In this document: piece after piece, positions 34,930 through 42,377 of the stretch
Layout: each line of letters opens with the position of its first letter
Position numbering within the stretch: the first letter of the stretch is position 1
Assembly (NCBI RefSeq): GCF_021732705.1
Contig: NZ_JAKFUM010000006.1
Coordinates: 100,198-164,197, forward strand
DNA from: Nevskia sp.
Lineage (GTDB): Bacteria > Pseudomonadota > Gammaproteobacteria > Nevskiales > Nevskiaceae
Direction: 5' to 3'
Length of the DNA: 64,000 nt
Notes under the pieces: generated by a model
Databases searched by the model: none
The model's input: only the letters and a program-made list of their open reading frames with translations
What the model was told of the DNA's origin: nothing
Made by a program: the position numbers and the translations under genes

Positions 34930-35429
34930 GGTTTCTCACCGAGCAGTCGCAGCGGCGCGGCGATGGGCGTGGGCGGTTCCTGCAGCGGTGATGGCAGCGG
35001 CCGGCGGTTGCGCTTTTCCATGCTGCGGCCGAAGGTGTAAAGCCCGAGGATGCCGCCCCAGGCATACCAGAATTCCTCCGGCAGATTGAACACCGGCGGC
35101 GTCTTGCCGACGGTCCACGCGATCATCGGGGCCAGGCAGTAGTTGAAGACGATCACCGCCAGCCCGACGTAGACCACGGCCGGCCGGGCGCGCTTGGTGA
35201 AGGTGTCGTCCTGCTGCAGTTCGGCCACCATGATCCGCTCGCGCACGGTGAGCTCGGCTCGCAGGCTCTGCTCGATCTCGCTGTCGCGCGCCTGCAGGAC
35301 CTTCTCGGTTTCGAGCCGGTACTGGTTGCGCTCGCCATCGGTCGTGATGAAGCGGTCGGCAGCCCCCGCGATCTTGTCCACCAGATCGCCGGCCGTGCTG
35401 CCGAGCAGGTTTGCAATGAGGTTCGCCAT
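34926..35429 (-). CDS. holin, 3-TM gene-transfer-agent type
   Basis: A 167-residue protein with a helical N-terminus (M-A-N-L-I-A-N-L-L-G, then a charged helix to about residue 75) and two or three membrane segments (about 82-100, 118-135). This is the layout of the GTA-type 3-TM holin family. It should open the inner membrane for the endolysin. The start at 35429 fits the family N-terminus better than the longer frame. It follows the endolysin gene by 2 nt. Confidence 0.8.
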   Translation of the reverse strand: MANLIANLLGSTAGDLVDKIAGAADRFITTDGERNQYRLETEKVLQARDSEIEQSLRAELTVRERIMVAELQQDDTFTKRARPAVVYVGLAVIVFNYCLAPMIAWTVGKTPPVFNLPEEFWYAWGGILGLYTFGRSMEKRNRRPLPSPLQEPPTPIAAPLRLLGEKP

Positions 35430-35431
35430 GT

Positions 35432-36043
35432 CTAGTCCGGAATCGACAGCAGTTGTTTGGCTTTGCCGAACCACACCAGGCGATCGGGCATGCCGATCAG
35501 CCGCGTGTTGATCCGGCGGGTGCAGCCGATGAAGTCACCGTCGTCGGCGGAATTCGAGCAGCCGGCGTGGTTCCAGTACCAGCCGGCGGATTCGGCGGCA
35601 TAGATCGGCCGCAACAGGGCCTCGGGGTTCTGCACCAGGAAGTTGCGGCGCGGCGACAGGGCCTTGCTGCATTCCGAGTAGTTGCGCAGGCCCGTGATCT
35701 GGATCAGCCCGCGTCCGCGATAGCGCCAGCCGTTGCCAGACGCCTCGTCGGCGTTGCCCAGCCGGTTGGCATAGGCCCGGTTTGCAATCCGCTCTGGTTG
35801 CCGGGCATAGGCCTTGGCTTCGGCTGGGCTGAATCGGCTGGGCCAGAGTTCGAGGAGCTTCTCGGCCGAATAGTTGAGGTTCTCTTCCAGCCGCGTGAAG
35901 CCCTGACTTTCATGGGCGATCTGCGCCAGGAACATCGCCTGCCGGATCGGCGTGTTGATGCGAAACGTCGTCATCGCACTGACCAGCTGCACGTGGAAGC
36001 TGAGCGCGGCCGGGCAGAACGCCTGGAGTTGTTCGGGGGTCAT
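35432..36043 (-). CDS. endolysin, glycoside hydrolase family 19 type
   Basis: A 203-residue chitinase-class lysozyme that cleaves peptidoglycan. The catalytic region A-Q-I-A-H-E-S-Q-G-F (about residues 40-49) holds the first acid. It is followed by N-R-L-G-N-A-D-E-A-S-G-N-G-W-R-Y-R-G-R-G and L-I-Q-I-T-G, all family hallmarks. The start at 36043 is chosen over a longer frame because it gives the normal GH19 N-terminus. It is the first gene of the late operon, downstream of a terminator. Confidence 0.92.
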   Translation of the reverse strand: MTPEQLQAFCPAALSFHVQLVSAMTTFRINTPIRQAMFLAQIAHESQGFTRLEENLNYSAEKLLELWPSRFSPAEAKAYARQPERIANRAYANRLGNADEASGNGWRYRGRGLIQITGLRNYSECSKALSPRRNFLVQNPEALLRPIYAAESAGWYWNHAGCSNSADDGDFIGCTRRINTRLIGMPDRLVWFGKAKQLLSIPD

Positions 36044-36053
36044 GCGCGCATCG

Positions 36054-36067
36054 TCACGCGCGCGTGA
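36054..36067. promoter_or_regulatory. 14-bp perfect palindrome in the late-operon leader
   Basis: TCACGCGCGCGTGA lies 10 nt upstream of the endolysin ATG, in the only sizeable gap (36044-36103) where the late promoter can be. Mu late promoters are activated by a dimeric activator that binds dyad sites, so this may be an operator, but it could also be a leader hairpin. Confidence 0.4.
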
Positions 36068-36103
36068 ATCAATCAGGGTTTCGCAGATGCGGATGCAACG
36101 AGA

Positions 36104-36126
36104 AAGGCCCGCTTTCGGCGGGCCTT
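36104..36126 (-). terminator. terminator between middle and late regions
   Basis: A perfect 9-bp GC-rich stem (AAGGCCCGC / GCGGGCCTT) with a 5-nt loop, followed on the minus strand by CTTTCTCGTT-type pyrimidine-rich sequence. It stands 22 nt after the stop of the membrane-protein gene and before the endolysin gene, so it should end the early/middle transcript. Confidence 0.75.
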
Positions 36127-36147
36127 GGCGCAACGTTCAGAGCACGT

Positions 36148-36714
36148 CTACCAGCGCATGCCCGGCGCTTCCTCGACAAAAGCCTGCCGATTATCCTCGC
36201 CGACCACCAGATACTTGCCATCTGCCAGCTGGTACGGCTTCAGCAAACCCTTCGAGGCATCGGCAAAGGCCAGCTGCATGATCGTGTTCGGCTCCATCGG
36301 CAGGAATTCCTTGCGCAGCATTCGCCCGCTGCTGAATACCCGTACCCGGACGATATCGCAGGGCCTCGCGCAGTCCATCACCTGGCGAAGGCTGCGGCCG
36401 GTTTCGATCGCCAGCTGCAGCCGCCCGTCCCGAGCACCGAGATACTTGATCATCACCAGCGCCTTGGTGCCTTGACCCTGCTGGAGATCAACATCGGAAA
36501 GCGCGGGCTTGTAGCCGTACTCGTAGCCATCGACGATGGAGTAGTAGGGCGTCATCGTCACCACTTTTACCGGCGGCGGCGGGGCTTGCGAAGCCGTCTC
36601 TGGCTGCGCGCTGTGTTGGCTGCTCTCTTTCGACATGATGACTACCAAGGTCACCACCATCGCACCGCCGACGGCTGCCAGCAGCAGCACGATCCAGCGC
36701 ACCAGTAGTTTCAT
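36148..36714 (-). CDS. membrane-anchored hypothetical protein
   Basis: A 188-residue protein with an N-terminal transmembrane helix (about residues 4-28, rich in L/V/A) and a Pro-rich linker (A-P-P-P-P-V-K-V-V). A periplasmic part follows with two Cys in C-A-R-P-C. GGGAG precedes the chosen ATG. No family is recognised. It is the last gene before the terminator, and a lysogenic-conversion or envelope role is possible but unsupported. Confidence 0.65.
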   Translation of the reverse strand: MKLLVRWIVLLLAAVGGAMVVTLVVIMSKESSQHSAQPETASQAPPPPVKVVTMTPYYSIVDGYEYGYKPALSDVDLQQGQGTKALVMIKYLGARDGRLQLAIETGRSLRQVMDCARPCDIVRVRVFSSGRMLRKEFLPMEPNTIMQLAFADASKGLLKPYQLADGKYLVVGEDNRQAFVEEAPGMRW

Positions 36715-36774
36715 GCTCGCTCCCTGAGAGAAAAATAGTCCGACACACCAGTCTATGCCGGGCGTCAATTCGGT

Positions 36775-37362
36775 TCAGCGAGCCAGATCACGTTGGCGTT
36801 CCAGAAACTGAGTTTCTTCCTCGGGCGTCATGTCAGCCAGCTTCAAGCGCCGACGAGCCTGCCGCTCGGAGTGCAGCAGCTGCTGCGGCAGATTGACCGC
36901 GACCGAAGCGGGATCGGCCGCAGGGCTGCCGGCGCTGCGCGGCGCGCTGCGAAGGCCCTGCTCGTGGTCGCGCTCCGACTGCGTCGCGGCCTTCTCGGCA
37001 AGTCCGGACAACACGTCCAGCAAGTAGCCGTGGGATTCCATCGGCAGGTTCAGGGCGTCGCGCGTAGCCGCCATGTGTTCCAGCGCCGCGCGCCACAGCG
37101 CCGGGGTGGCCGGAAACGACCGGTGCTTGCGAGTGATCGTAGGCTCCGCCATGAGCGCCACCAGCTCCGCCAGCAGCTTGTGCGTGCGTGACCAGGTCAA
37201 GGCCCGCTGACGTGGCCGGAACAGCGCCAGGTAAGCCCAGACCTGACGGGCGACGGCGGGTGGCAGATCGCCGGCCAGCATCAGCGCGGCGTCAGCATCG
37301 GCCGCGCCGAACACCACTTCGGCAGAGCCGGTTGCGCCGCAGGATCTGCAGGTCAGACGCAT
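36775..37362 (-). CDS. hypothetical protein with N-terminal zinc-ribbon half
   Basis: A 195-residue protein. The N-terminus T-C-R-S-C-G-A-T-G has one Cys-x-x-Cys knuckle. A helical core follows (Y-L-A-L-F-R-P-R-Q-R-A-L-T-W, S-H-G-Y-L-L-D-V-L-S-G-L) and a charged C-terminal helix with E-E-E-T-Q-F-L-E. I know this architecture only as an unnamed family in Mu-like prophages. It overlaps the HNH gene by 10 nt. Confidence 0.7.
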   Translation of the reverse strand: MRLTCRSCGATGSAEVVFGAADADAALMLAGDLPPAVARQVWAYLALFRPRQRALTWSRTHKLLAELVALMAEPTITRKHRSFPATPALWRAALEHMAATRDALNLPMESHGYLLDVLSGLAEKAATQSERDHEQGLRSAPRSAGSPAADPASVAVNLPQQLLHSERQARRRLKLADMTPEEETQFLERQRDLAR

Positions 37363-37718
37363 GGTTGCCCCGGTTGTTCAAACAGGTCGCTTGCCGCACG
37401 GCCCTGCCGCCGGGTCGCGTAGCGCGTCTGCGCGTGATGATCGCGGTCGTAGTGAAGGTGACAGGCTTGGCACATGGATCGCAGGTTGTCGTCGGCGCAA
37501 TGCTCCGGAACATGGTCCAGGTGCGCGGTGGTCAGCACTACCGTCGATCCGGTGCCGTACGCCGGCTCCCCTTGGCGATTCGGGCAGCGCCCGTCATGGG
37601 TGCCACGGCCGCACTCGCCCAGGCATTCGCAGCGGTCTTGCGCACGCGCTCGGATGCGAGCGGAGATCGCAGGCCAGTCGCGGGGGTAGCGCGCTCGGTT
37701 TTCAGGCCGGATCGGCAT
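37353..37718 (-). CDS. HNH endonuclease
   Basis: A 121-residue nuclease. Residues about 25-105 form the HNH fold: a Cys-rich start (R-C-E-C-L-G-E-C-G), the metal-binding A-H-L-D-H-V-P-E-H, N-L-R-S-M-C-Q-A-C, and H-x-x-Y-D-R-D-H-H. The start at 37718 gives the usual short basic N-terminus. Phage HNH proteins near Mor are usually free-standing nucleases that may help packaging or counter host DNA. It overlaps the Cys-rich gene by 17 nt. Confidence 0.85.
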   Translation of the reverse strand: MPIRPENRARYPRDWPAISARIRARAQDRCECLGECGRGTHDGRCPNRQGEPAYGTGSTVVLTTAHLDHVPEHCADDNLRSMCQACHLHYDRDHHAQTRYATRRQGRAASDLFEQPGQPCV

Positions 37719-37965
37719 ACGTCGGCGACTCAGGATTGCGCGGGTGCCAGGACCATTCCATCGCATGCTTCGGGCACAGGTCCTTGCCCTCGAACGGCGA
37801 GACGCTGCAGGCCGTGCAAACCGGCCGGTCGCAAGTCTTGTCGAGCCCGACCTTCCAGTCGCATTCCTGGCTGGCCGGGCCGCCGCACTTCACGCAAGCC
37901 GGAATCCGCCTGGATCCACAGACGATCACGGGATGACCGTTGACCACCAGATGACTGCACTTCAC
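37702..37965 (-). CDS. small Cys-rich zinc-binding protein
   Basis: An 87-residue protein starting with GTG inside the previous stop (GTGA). It contains nine Cys and several His, arranged as C-V-K-C-G, C-D-W, C-D-R-P-V-C-T-A-C and C-P-K-H, which suggests two zinc knuckles. A role in DNA or RNA binding is possible. No named family is recognised. Confidence 0.65.
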   Translation of the reverse strand: MKCSHLVVNGHPVIVCGSRRIPACVKCGGPASQECDWKVGLDKTCDRPVCTACSVSPFEGKDLCPKHAMEWSWHPRNPESPTYADPA

Positions 37966-38198
37966 AGCAGCGGCGCCTGCGCGTTGGCCACATGGCTGAT
38001 CGCCGCTGCGCGCGCGTCGAGATACGGCTGGCGGGCCACCATGATCGTCTGGTGATCCTTGGCCTTCGTGAAGCCGCGCCAGGTGCTCCAGACGCGGCCC
38101 TTGAGTTCCGTCGGCACCATCGACCAATGCGGGCCGCACAGCAGCTGCCCAGGGCGCGTACGGCTGCTGCAGCCTGGTATCGGGCATGGCATAGCCAT
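37962..38198 (-). CDS. small protein with Cys/His motif
   Basis: A 78-residue protein with a C-P-I-P-G-C pair and a later C-G-P-H-W, probably a single zinc site, followed by a helical region with W-S-T-W-R-G-F. It overlaps the DUF2786 gene by one base (TGATG) and the next gene by four bases. It is one of three neighbouring small Cys-rich products. Confidence 0.65.
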   Translation of the reverse strand: MAMPCPIPGCSSRTRPGQLLCGPHWSMVPTELKGRVWSTWRGFTKAKDHQTIMVARQPYLDARAAAISHVANAQAPLL

Positions 38199-38896
38199 CA
38201 GCGGAGCGCCTCGAGCTGTGCAGCATCGCCAGTCATGGGCTTGCGCAGGTCCACTTCGCGGCCAGCTCGATATCCGCTATTGAAGTCGTTGTATCGAATG
38301 TCCGCTCGCGCAGACGATTTCTCGGCCGGAGCGGGCGACATGTCGATCTGCGAGAGGTAGGTCTGGATTGCTCTTAGCCGCTCCGGCGGTATGGTCAGCA
38401 AACCGATCTTCGCGCGCACACTAAAAACCCAGCCAGCGCAGAACGAGTCGGCGCGATCCATGCGATTCGCGCGTTTGCATCGCTTCAGATGGAGCCGCAG
38501 ATATTGCTTGCGAGCTGCTTTTAGCTGCCGGTACAGGACCGAAAAAGCGTATGAAGCAATGGCTTGGTCACCGCCGCAGCCGACGAACACGTATTGCCCC
38601 GGTTTCTTGATGAAGTGCAGATCCACGCCGTAGCTGAAATAAACCCCGCAACCGATCGCTTCGGCAACGACAAACGCAAGGCTCTGTTCCCACTTCGGCG
38701 GCTGCTGTAGCGCCTGCGATCGCACGCGTGCTTCCGCAGCGTCGGAGGCGGCAACGTCATCGGCGGAGACGCCGATCTCGTCCATCATCTTCCGCGCCTG
38801 CCGCAACGCTGCGGCAGCCTCGTGCTCGTTGCTGGAATTCGCAAGCCGCAGGCACTTCTTGATCTTGTCTAGCTTGCGCTCGTGTTCGGTTTTCAC
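38198..38896 (-). CDS. DUF2786 domain protein
   Basis: A 232-residue protein. The N-terminal 45 residues (K-I-K-K-C-L-R-L-A-N-S-S-N-E-H-E-A-A-A-A) match DUF2786. The rest resembles the domain usually fused to it, with D-F-N-S-G-Y-R-A-G near the C-terminus. The family is common in phages and mobile elements, function unknown. The GTG at 38896 is chosen because it overlaps the Mor stop as GTGA. Confidence 0.8.
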   Translation of the reverse strand: MKTEHERKLDKIKKCLRLANSSNEHEAAAALRQARKMMDEIGVSADDVAASDAAEARVRSQALQQPPKWEQSLAFVVAEAIGCGVYFSYGVDLHFIKKPGQYVFVGCGGDQAIASYAFSVLYRQLKAARKQYLRLHLKRCKRANRMDRADSFCAGWVFSVRAKIGLLTIPPERLRAIQTYLSQIDMSPAPAEKSSARADIRYNDFNSGYRAGREVDLRKPMTGDAAQLEALR

Positions 38897-39297
38897 AGGT
38901 TCAGACTCCGCTGCCGCTTCGCCACCTGCAGCTTCTGTTGGGTATTGATGATCCGGCGCACCTGGCTTTCGGTCAGGCCGGTGGCGCGGCTCAGTTCGTC
39001 GTAGTTGTTGCCTTTGAAGCCTTCCCACAGGCGGTCATCCCGCAGGGCGCGCTTCAGGTGGCTGGCGGCCGGCAAGTAGATCGGCCGGCCGCCGGCCACG
39101 CTGGCGATCGCCAGCACGGCTTCCTTGGCGATCCGGCTCACGAGATCCGGCGTGACAGTGCCGCGCAGCTCGGTGCCGAGCTGGTGTTCCAGGTGATCGA
39201 GGATCTCGACCAGGCGCGACGGCCACTTGTCCAGCAGCGCTTGATGCTCCGGCAGCGCGCCGGCCGGCAGGTCCTGATCCTGGAACAGGTCAGCCAT
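38893..39297 (-). CDS. mor: Mor-family middle transcription activator
   Basis: A 134-residue activator of the Mor/C family. Family signatures are G-G-R-P-I-Y-L-P-A-A, the linker and dimerisation helices before it, and the C-terminal helix-turn-helix Y-D-E-L-S-R-A-T-G-L-T-E-S-Q-V-R-R-I-I. In Mu, Mor turns on the C gene, which then activates late promoters. I see no separate C gene, so this protein may itself activate the late operon. Confidence 0.92.
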   Translation of the reverse strand: MADLFQDQDLPAGALPEHQALLDKWPSRLVEILDHLEHQLGTELRGTVTPDLVSRIAKEAVLAIASVAGGRPIYLPAASHLKRALRDDRLWEGFKGNNYDELSRATGLTESQVRRIINTQQKLQVAKRQRSLNL

Positions 39298-39940
39298 TGC
39301 CGGTCTCCGTGCCGGGCCGCTGCAGCACGCCCTTGCCGGCCAGCTCGCCGCGCAGCCAGCGCAGCACCTGACTCATCGCCTGCGGGTAGCGATCGAGGTT
39401 CCTGTCGCTGGCGTCGAACCCGAATTCCTGGATCGCGATGTACTGGCCGTGCGCCCACATCAGGCCGGCGTCGGCCAGCGCCTGGCGCAGCGCGGGCACC
39501 AGGCGCTTGATCGCGGCCTTTTCCAGTGCTGCGACGATGCCGGCCAGATCGTTGCCGTCGCAGAACTCCAGCCGCTCCTTGCGGTACATCCGCTTTGCCA
39601 TCGCAGCGGCGTAGCCCCACGGCAGCCCGGCATCGGTCAGCAGGGCCTCGATCTTCTTCATCAGCGGGCCGCGATCGCCGGCCCCGAGGTTATGCGGCCT
39701 CCTGCCTCGTTTCGGCTTTGCAGCCTGCGCTTTGAAGCCGGCCGACTTCAGATGCGCCAGCACCCTTTCGAGCTGTGCCAGGCTCATCTTTGTGGTGCTG
39801 TCGTGGCCGCCGTGCACGCGCAGCATCTGCCGGTAACCCTCGTCGTCCAGGCCAAGCTGCGCCTTGGCGATATGCACCATCTGGATCAGCTTGCGCTGAC
39901 CAGCATTGATGGGGGGCGGCACCCTGGGCGCGGCGGGCAT
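39290..39940 (-). CDS. gemA: GemA / Mu gp16-like regulatory protein (DUF1018)
   Basis: A 216-residue protein. The N-terminal half is the gp16/DUF1018 domain (R-K-L-I-Q-M-V-H-I-A-K-A-Q-L-G-L-D-D-E-G-Y-R split across about residues 16-37, then M-S-L-A-Q-L-E-R-V-L). In Mu, GemA modulates host gene expression and DNA topology after infection. The gene sits directly before mor, as in Mu, overlapping it by 8 nt. Confidence 0.9.
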   Translation of the reverse strand: MPAAPRVPPPINAGQRKLIQMVHIAKAQLGLDDEGYRQMLRVHGGHDSTTKMSLAQLERVLAHLKSAGFKAQAAKPKRGRRPHNLGAGDRGPLMKKIEALLTDAGLPWGYAAAMAKRMYRKERLEFCDGNDLAGIVAALEKAAIKRLVPALRQALADAGLMWAHGQYIAIQEFGFDASDRNLDRYPQAMSQVLRWLRGELAGKGVLQRPGTETGNG

Positions 39941-39944
39941 GGCT

Positions 39945-40220
39945 TCAGCGCTTTGGCGTGGCCGCGCAGGCCAGGGCGTACTTCAGCTCCGATGCCGGCA
40001 GCAGCCGCACCACGATCCGCGCCTTGATCGGGCCGGTCATGTGGCAGCGCTGCGGCTGCAGCTCCGGCTTCAGGACACCGATGCCCGGCAACGTCACCTG
40101 CTTGCCGGCCTGCAACTCGCCGATCGCGGCGGACGCCAGATCGTTCAGCAAATGCGTGGCCAGCGCCACCGTGATGCCGCGTTCGGCTGCGATGTGCACC
40201 GCCAGTTCGGCGGCGTTCAT
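39945..40220 (-). CDS. HU-like DNA-binding protein
   Basis: A 91-residue protein of the DNABII (HU/IHF) type: N-terminal helices with A-E-L-A-V-H-I-A-A-E-R-G, then the family turn G-K-Q-V-T-L-P-G-I-G and a basic arm. Mu transposition needs HU and IHF as architectural factors, so a phage-encoded version next to the transposition genes may help the transpososome. It overlaps the gene upstream by ATGA. Confidence 0.8.
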   Translation of the reverse strand: MNAAELAVHIAAERGITVALATHLLNDLASAAIGELQAGKQVTLPGIGVLKPELQPQRCHMTGPIKARIVVRLLPASELKYALACAATPKR

Positions 40221-40465
40221 TCGCCACCGCCATCGGCGTCTGCGTCCGCCACGTCGTCCGGCATCGGCGCGCCAACGTCGATCGCTTGATCGATCAGCTC
40301 GCCAGCTGCAGCGGTGTTGCCGTACGCGTGCTGGTACTCGGCCTGCGCCACCAGCTGCGCGGCCCGGTCCAGCGCAGCCTTGCGACGGCGCGCAGCTTCG
40401 CGCTCCGCCGCTTGCGCGTGAAAGTCCAGCAACGGTGCGACCTGGCTATCCGGCCGGGCGCTCAC
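40217..40465 (-). CDS. small hypothetical early protein
   Basis: An 82-residue protein with a GTG start inside the Gam stop. A charged Ala/Arg/Glu-rich helix (about residues 12-50) is followed by an acidic tail (D-D-V-A-D-A-D-A-D). No family is recognised. Coupling to the flanking genes supports that it is expressed. Confidence 0.55.
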   Translation of the reverse strand: MSARPDSQVAPLLDFHAQAAEREAARRRKAALDRAAQLVAQAEYQHAYGNTAAAGELIDQAIDVGAPMPDDVADADADGGGE

Positions 40466-41004
40466 GTTTCATCCTCGACCGCCGTTTCCTCGGTCTTGAG
40501 GAACGCGGTCAGCAGCTTTTCGAGATCCGAGTCCACCGGGCGGATCACCACGACATCGCCGGCCGCGCCGGCCTCCGCGCCGATCTTCTTGAGGTCGGCA
40601 GCCTTGAGCTGATTCAGTGCGGCCTTCACCAGCTTGAACTTGGTCTTGACCAGGGCATCGAACTGATCAGTCAGGTGCTTGCGGATCAGCTCGATCGTGC
40701 GATCGGCGTCCTCGACGATGATCTTGCCCTTCTGCTTTTCGATGCCGAGCTTGATCGCGTGGACGATCAGGGTGCGCGGCTTCTCGAACAGCTTCGGGTT
40801 TTCCTGGATCGCGGTCGACAGCTCGGCCTCCGCCGCCTTGGCCGCGCCCAGGGCAGACGTGATCAGCGGCATCGCGCGGCGCTTGGCAGCCTCGATCTGA
40901 TCTTCGAGCTGGCGAAGTCGATCAGCCAGTAGATCGCGCGCCTGGCGGTAGTTCTTGGCACGTTCCTCGATACCGGCGAGGGCCACAGTTGTGTCTTGCG
41001 TCAT
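40462..41004 (-). CDS. gam: Gam-like host-nuclease inhibitor
   Basis: A 180-residue protein with an N-terminal coiled coil (about residues 8-60) followed by the region P-R-T-L-I-V-H-A-I-K-L-G-I-E-K-Q-K-G-K-I. The C-terminal A-D-L-K-K-I-G, V-V-V-I-R-P-V-D-S-D block resembles the Gam proteins of Mu-like phages. Gam binds DNA ends as a Ku-like dimer and blocks RecBCD. The match is to the broader family rather than to Mu Gam itself, and position in the early operon agrees. Confidence 0.7.
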   Translation of the reverse strand: MTQDTTVALAGIEERAKNYRQARDLLADRLRQLEDQIEAAKRRAMPLITSALGAAKAAEAELSTAIQENPKLFEKPRTLIVHAIKLGIEKQKGKIIVEDADRTIELIRKHLTDQFDALVKTKFKLVKAALNQLKAADLKKIGAEAGAAGDVVVIRPVDSDLEKLLTAFLKTEETAVEDET

Positions 41005-41348
41005 GAGCTTGCTCCGGCAGCCGTCGTGGCTGCGGTGAGGGCCAGCGCCGACCGCCCGAACAACTGCGGGTCGACCGGCGTGGCGGGAGGGAAAATCGGG
41101 GCTTCTTCAGCGCGGCCGACTTGTGTCGGCCACGGCCGCGTCTCGCCGAACTGCCGGACCCACAAGGTCGGGCAGCCGAAGGTTTCGACGCGGCGATACT
41201 TCAGTTCGATCAGCACCACGCGATTCGCAGCCACCGGGCACTCGATGCCGTGAGCGGCCTGCAGGTAGGCATGCACCTCCCACAGCGGCTGCGGGCCGCG
41301 TTCTGCGAGGAAGGCCCGCAGCCCGGTGATGACGAGCTGCGCGGTCAT
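41001..41348 (-). CDS. hypothetical early protein
   Basis: A 115-residue protein. The first 70 residues look like a compact helical / winged fold (A-F-L-A-E-R-G-P-Q-P-L-W-E-V-H-A-Y-L, then a Y-R-R-V-E-T-F-G-C-P-T-L-W-V strand pair). The rest is Ala/Pro-rich. Starts and stops overlap both neighbours by 4 nt. No named family is recognised. Confidence 0.6.
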   Translation of the reverse strand: MTAQLVITGLRAFLAERGPQPLWEVHAYLQAAHGIECPVAANRVVLIELKYRRVETFGCPTLWVRQFGETRPWPTQVGRAEEAPIFPPATPVDPQLFGRSALALTAATTAAGASS

Positions 41349-41755
41349 GCGCCTTCGCGCCACTCGACCGTCGCGCCGAGATAGCGGCCACGGTTGATGT
41401 GGATGCGATCGCCGCCAGGGCCGGTGTACGTAGCCCGGTGGCCCTCGATCTGCAGGGCCGCGCTCGGTGCTCGCGCCAAGCGCACCGTGGCGGACTCGAA
41501 GCCGATGTCGATGCCGACAATCAGGCACCGTCCGGCATCCAGCCCCTTGATCGCACGCGCTGCCAACGCCAGGCCGGTGATGAAGCCTTCGTTGCAGGCC
41601 AGCGGCCTGCGCGGCAGCATCCCGAGCAGATCCTGAGCGTTCAGTTCGGCTGCCGGGTCTACATCGCCCCGGAAGTCTTCTGCCGCAGAGCCTTGGCCCG
41701 GCAGCAGCGATGCATCGTTGCGGGCGTGCGCGCTGAAACCGCCACCGCCGCTCAT
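41345..41755 (-). CDS. hypothetical early protein
   Basis: A 136-residue protein. The N-terminal third is likely disordered. The remainder has a hydrophobic helix (I-T-G-L-A-L-A-A-R-A-I-K) and strands around C-L-I-V-G-I-D-I-G-F-E-S-A and G-G-D-R-I-H-I-N-R-G-R-Y. I recognise no family. Tight ATGA overlaps on both sides argue that it is a true gene. Confidence 0.55.
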   Translation of the reverse strand: MSGGGGFSAHARNDASLLPGQGSAAEDFRGDVDPAAELNAQDLLGMLPRRPLACNEGFITGLALAARAIKGLDAGRCLIVGIDIGFESATVRLARAPSAALQIEGHRATYTGPGGDRIHINRGRYLGATVEWREGA

Positions 41756-41940
41756 GACTGCACCGCCGGCACCAGCGCCCGCAGCCTGCGGATCTCCGCA
41801 ATCGCGCGCAGGTAGATGTGATCGTCGCCCGGCATGCCCAGGTCATCCGCCATGTCGGCGAAGAACTTCAGCTCGTCGACGATGTCCTCGAACGGCTGCG
41901 TCTCGCGGCCGAGCGGCTGGATCAAGCGGACGGCGGTCAT
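41752..41940 (-). CDS. small hypothetical early protein
   Basis: A 62-residue acidic protein (D-I-V-D-E-L-K-F-F-A-D-M-A-D-D-L, then an alpha-helical R-A-I-A-E-I-R-R-L-R end). The start at 41940 is chosen because it overlaps the preceding stop as ATGA; an upstream ATG at 41997 is inside the previous gene. Function unknown. Confidence 0.55.
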   Translation of the reverse strand: MTAVRLIQPLGRETQPFEDIVDELKFFADMADDLGMPGDDHIYLRAIAEIRRLRALVPAVQS

Positions 41941-42377
41941 GGCTTCACCGCCGGGAACTGATCGAGCGTCGGCAGCAGCGGCTTCGTCGGTCGCCACACC
42001 GCGACCTCAGCGGCGGTCAGCGCCAGCGGCTGAGTGGTCTTGCAGCCGATCCACCCTGCACCGATGCCTTGGCCGGTGAACATGTACAGCTCTGGCCGCA
42101 GCAGCACGAGGCCCGTATTGCGATCAAACACCGCGATCAGCGCGCAGGTGAAGGCCACCGGGAAAGCGTCGATCGGCTGCCAGACCGGCTCGCTGCGGAA
42201 CAGGCGGCGAATCGAACGCAGGCCGCGCTGCCACATCGCACGGGCGGCCAGCAGCAGGCCGCTGGGGCTGTGGACGGTCTTCCAGGCAGCAACCTGTTCA
42301 CAGGCATCGACTTCCTGGATGTGCACGCCGCGCAGGCAGAAATCGTGCTCGTTGGCACTCTCGAACGGGAAGCTCAT
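41937..42377 (-). CDS. hypothetical early protein
   Basis: A 146-residue protein starting M-S-F-P-F-E-S-A-N-E. The start is fixed by GGAGGT 5 nt upstream and by the ATGA overlap with the MuB-like gene. A Cys-containing N-terminal half is followed by a hydrophobic stretch (F-T-C-A-L-I-A-V-F-D) and L-L-R-P-E-L-Y-M-F-T-G-Q-G. No known family is recognised. The Mu position corresponds to the semi-essential early region. Confidence 0.6.
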   Translation of the reverse strand: MSFPFESANEHDFCLRGVHIQEVDACEQVAAWKTVHSPSGLLLAARAMWQRGLRSIRRLFRSEPVWQPIDAFPVAFTCALIAVFDRNTGLVLLRPELYMFTGQGIGAGWIGCKTTQPLALTAAEVAVWRPTKPLLPTLDQFPAVKP

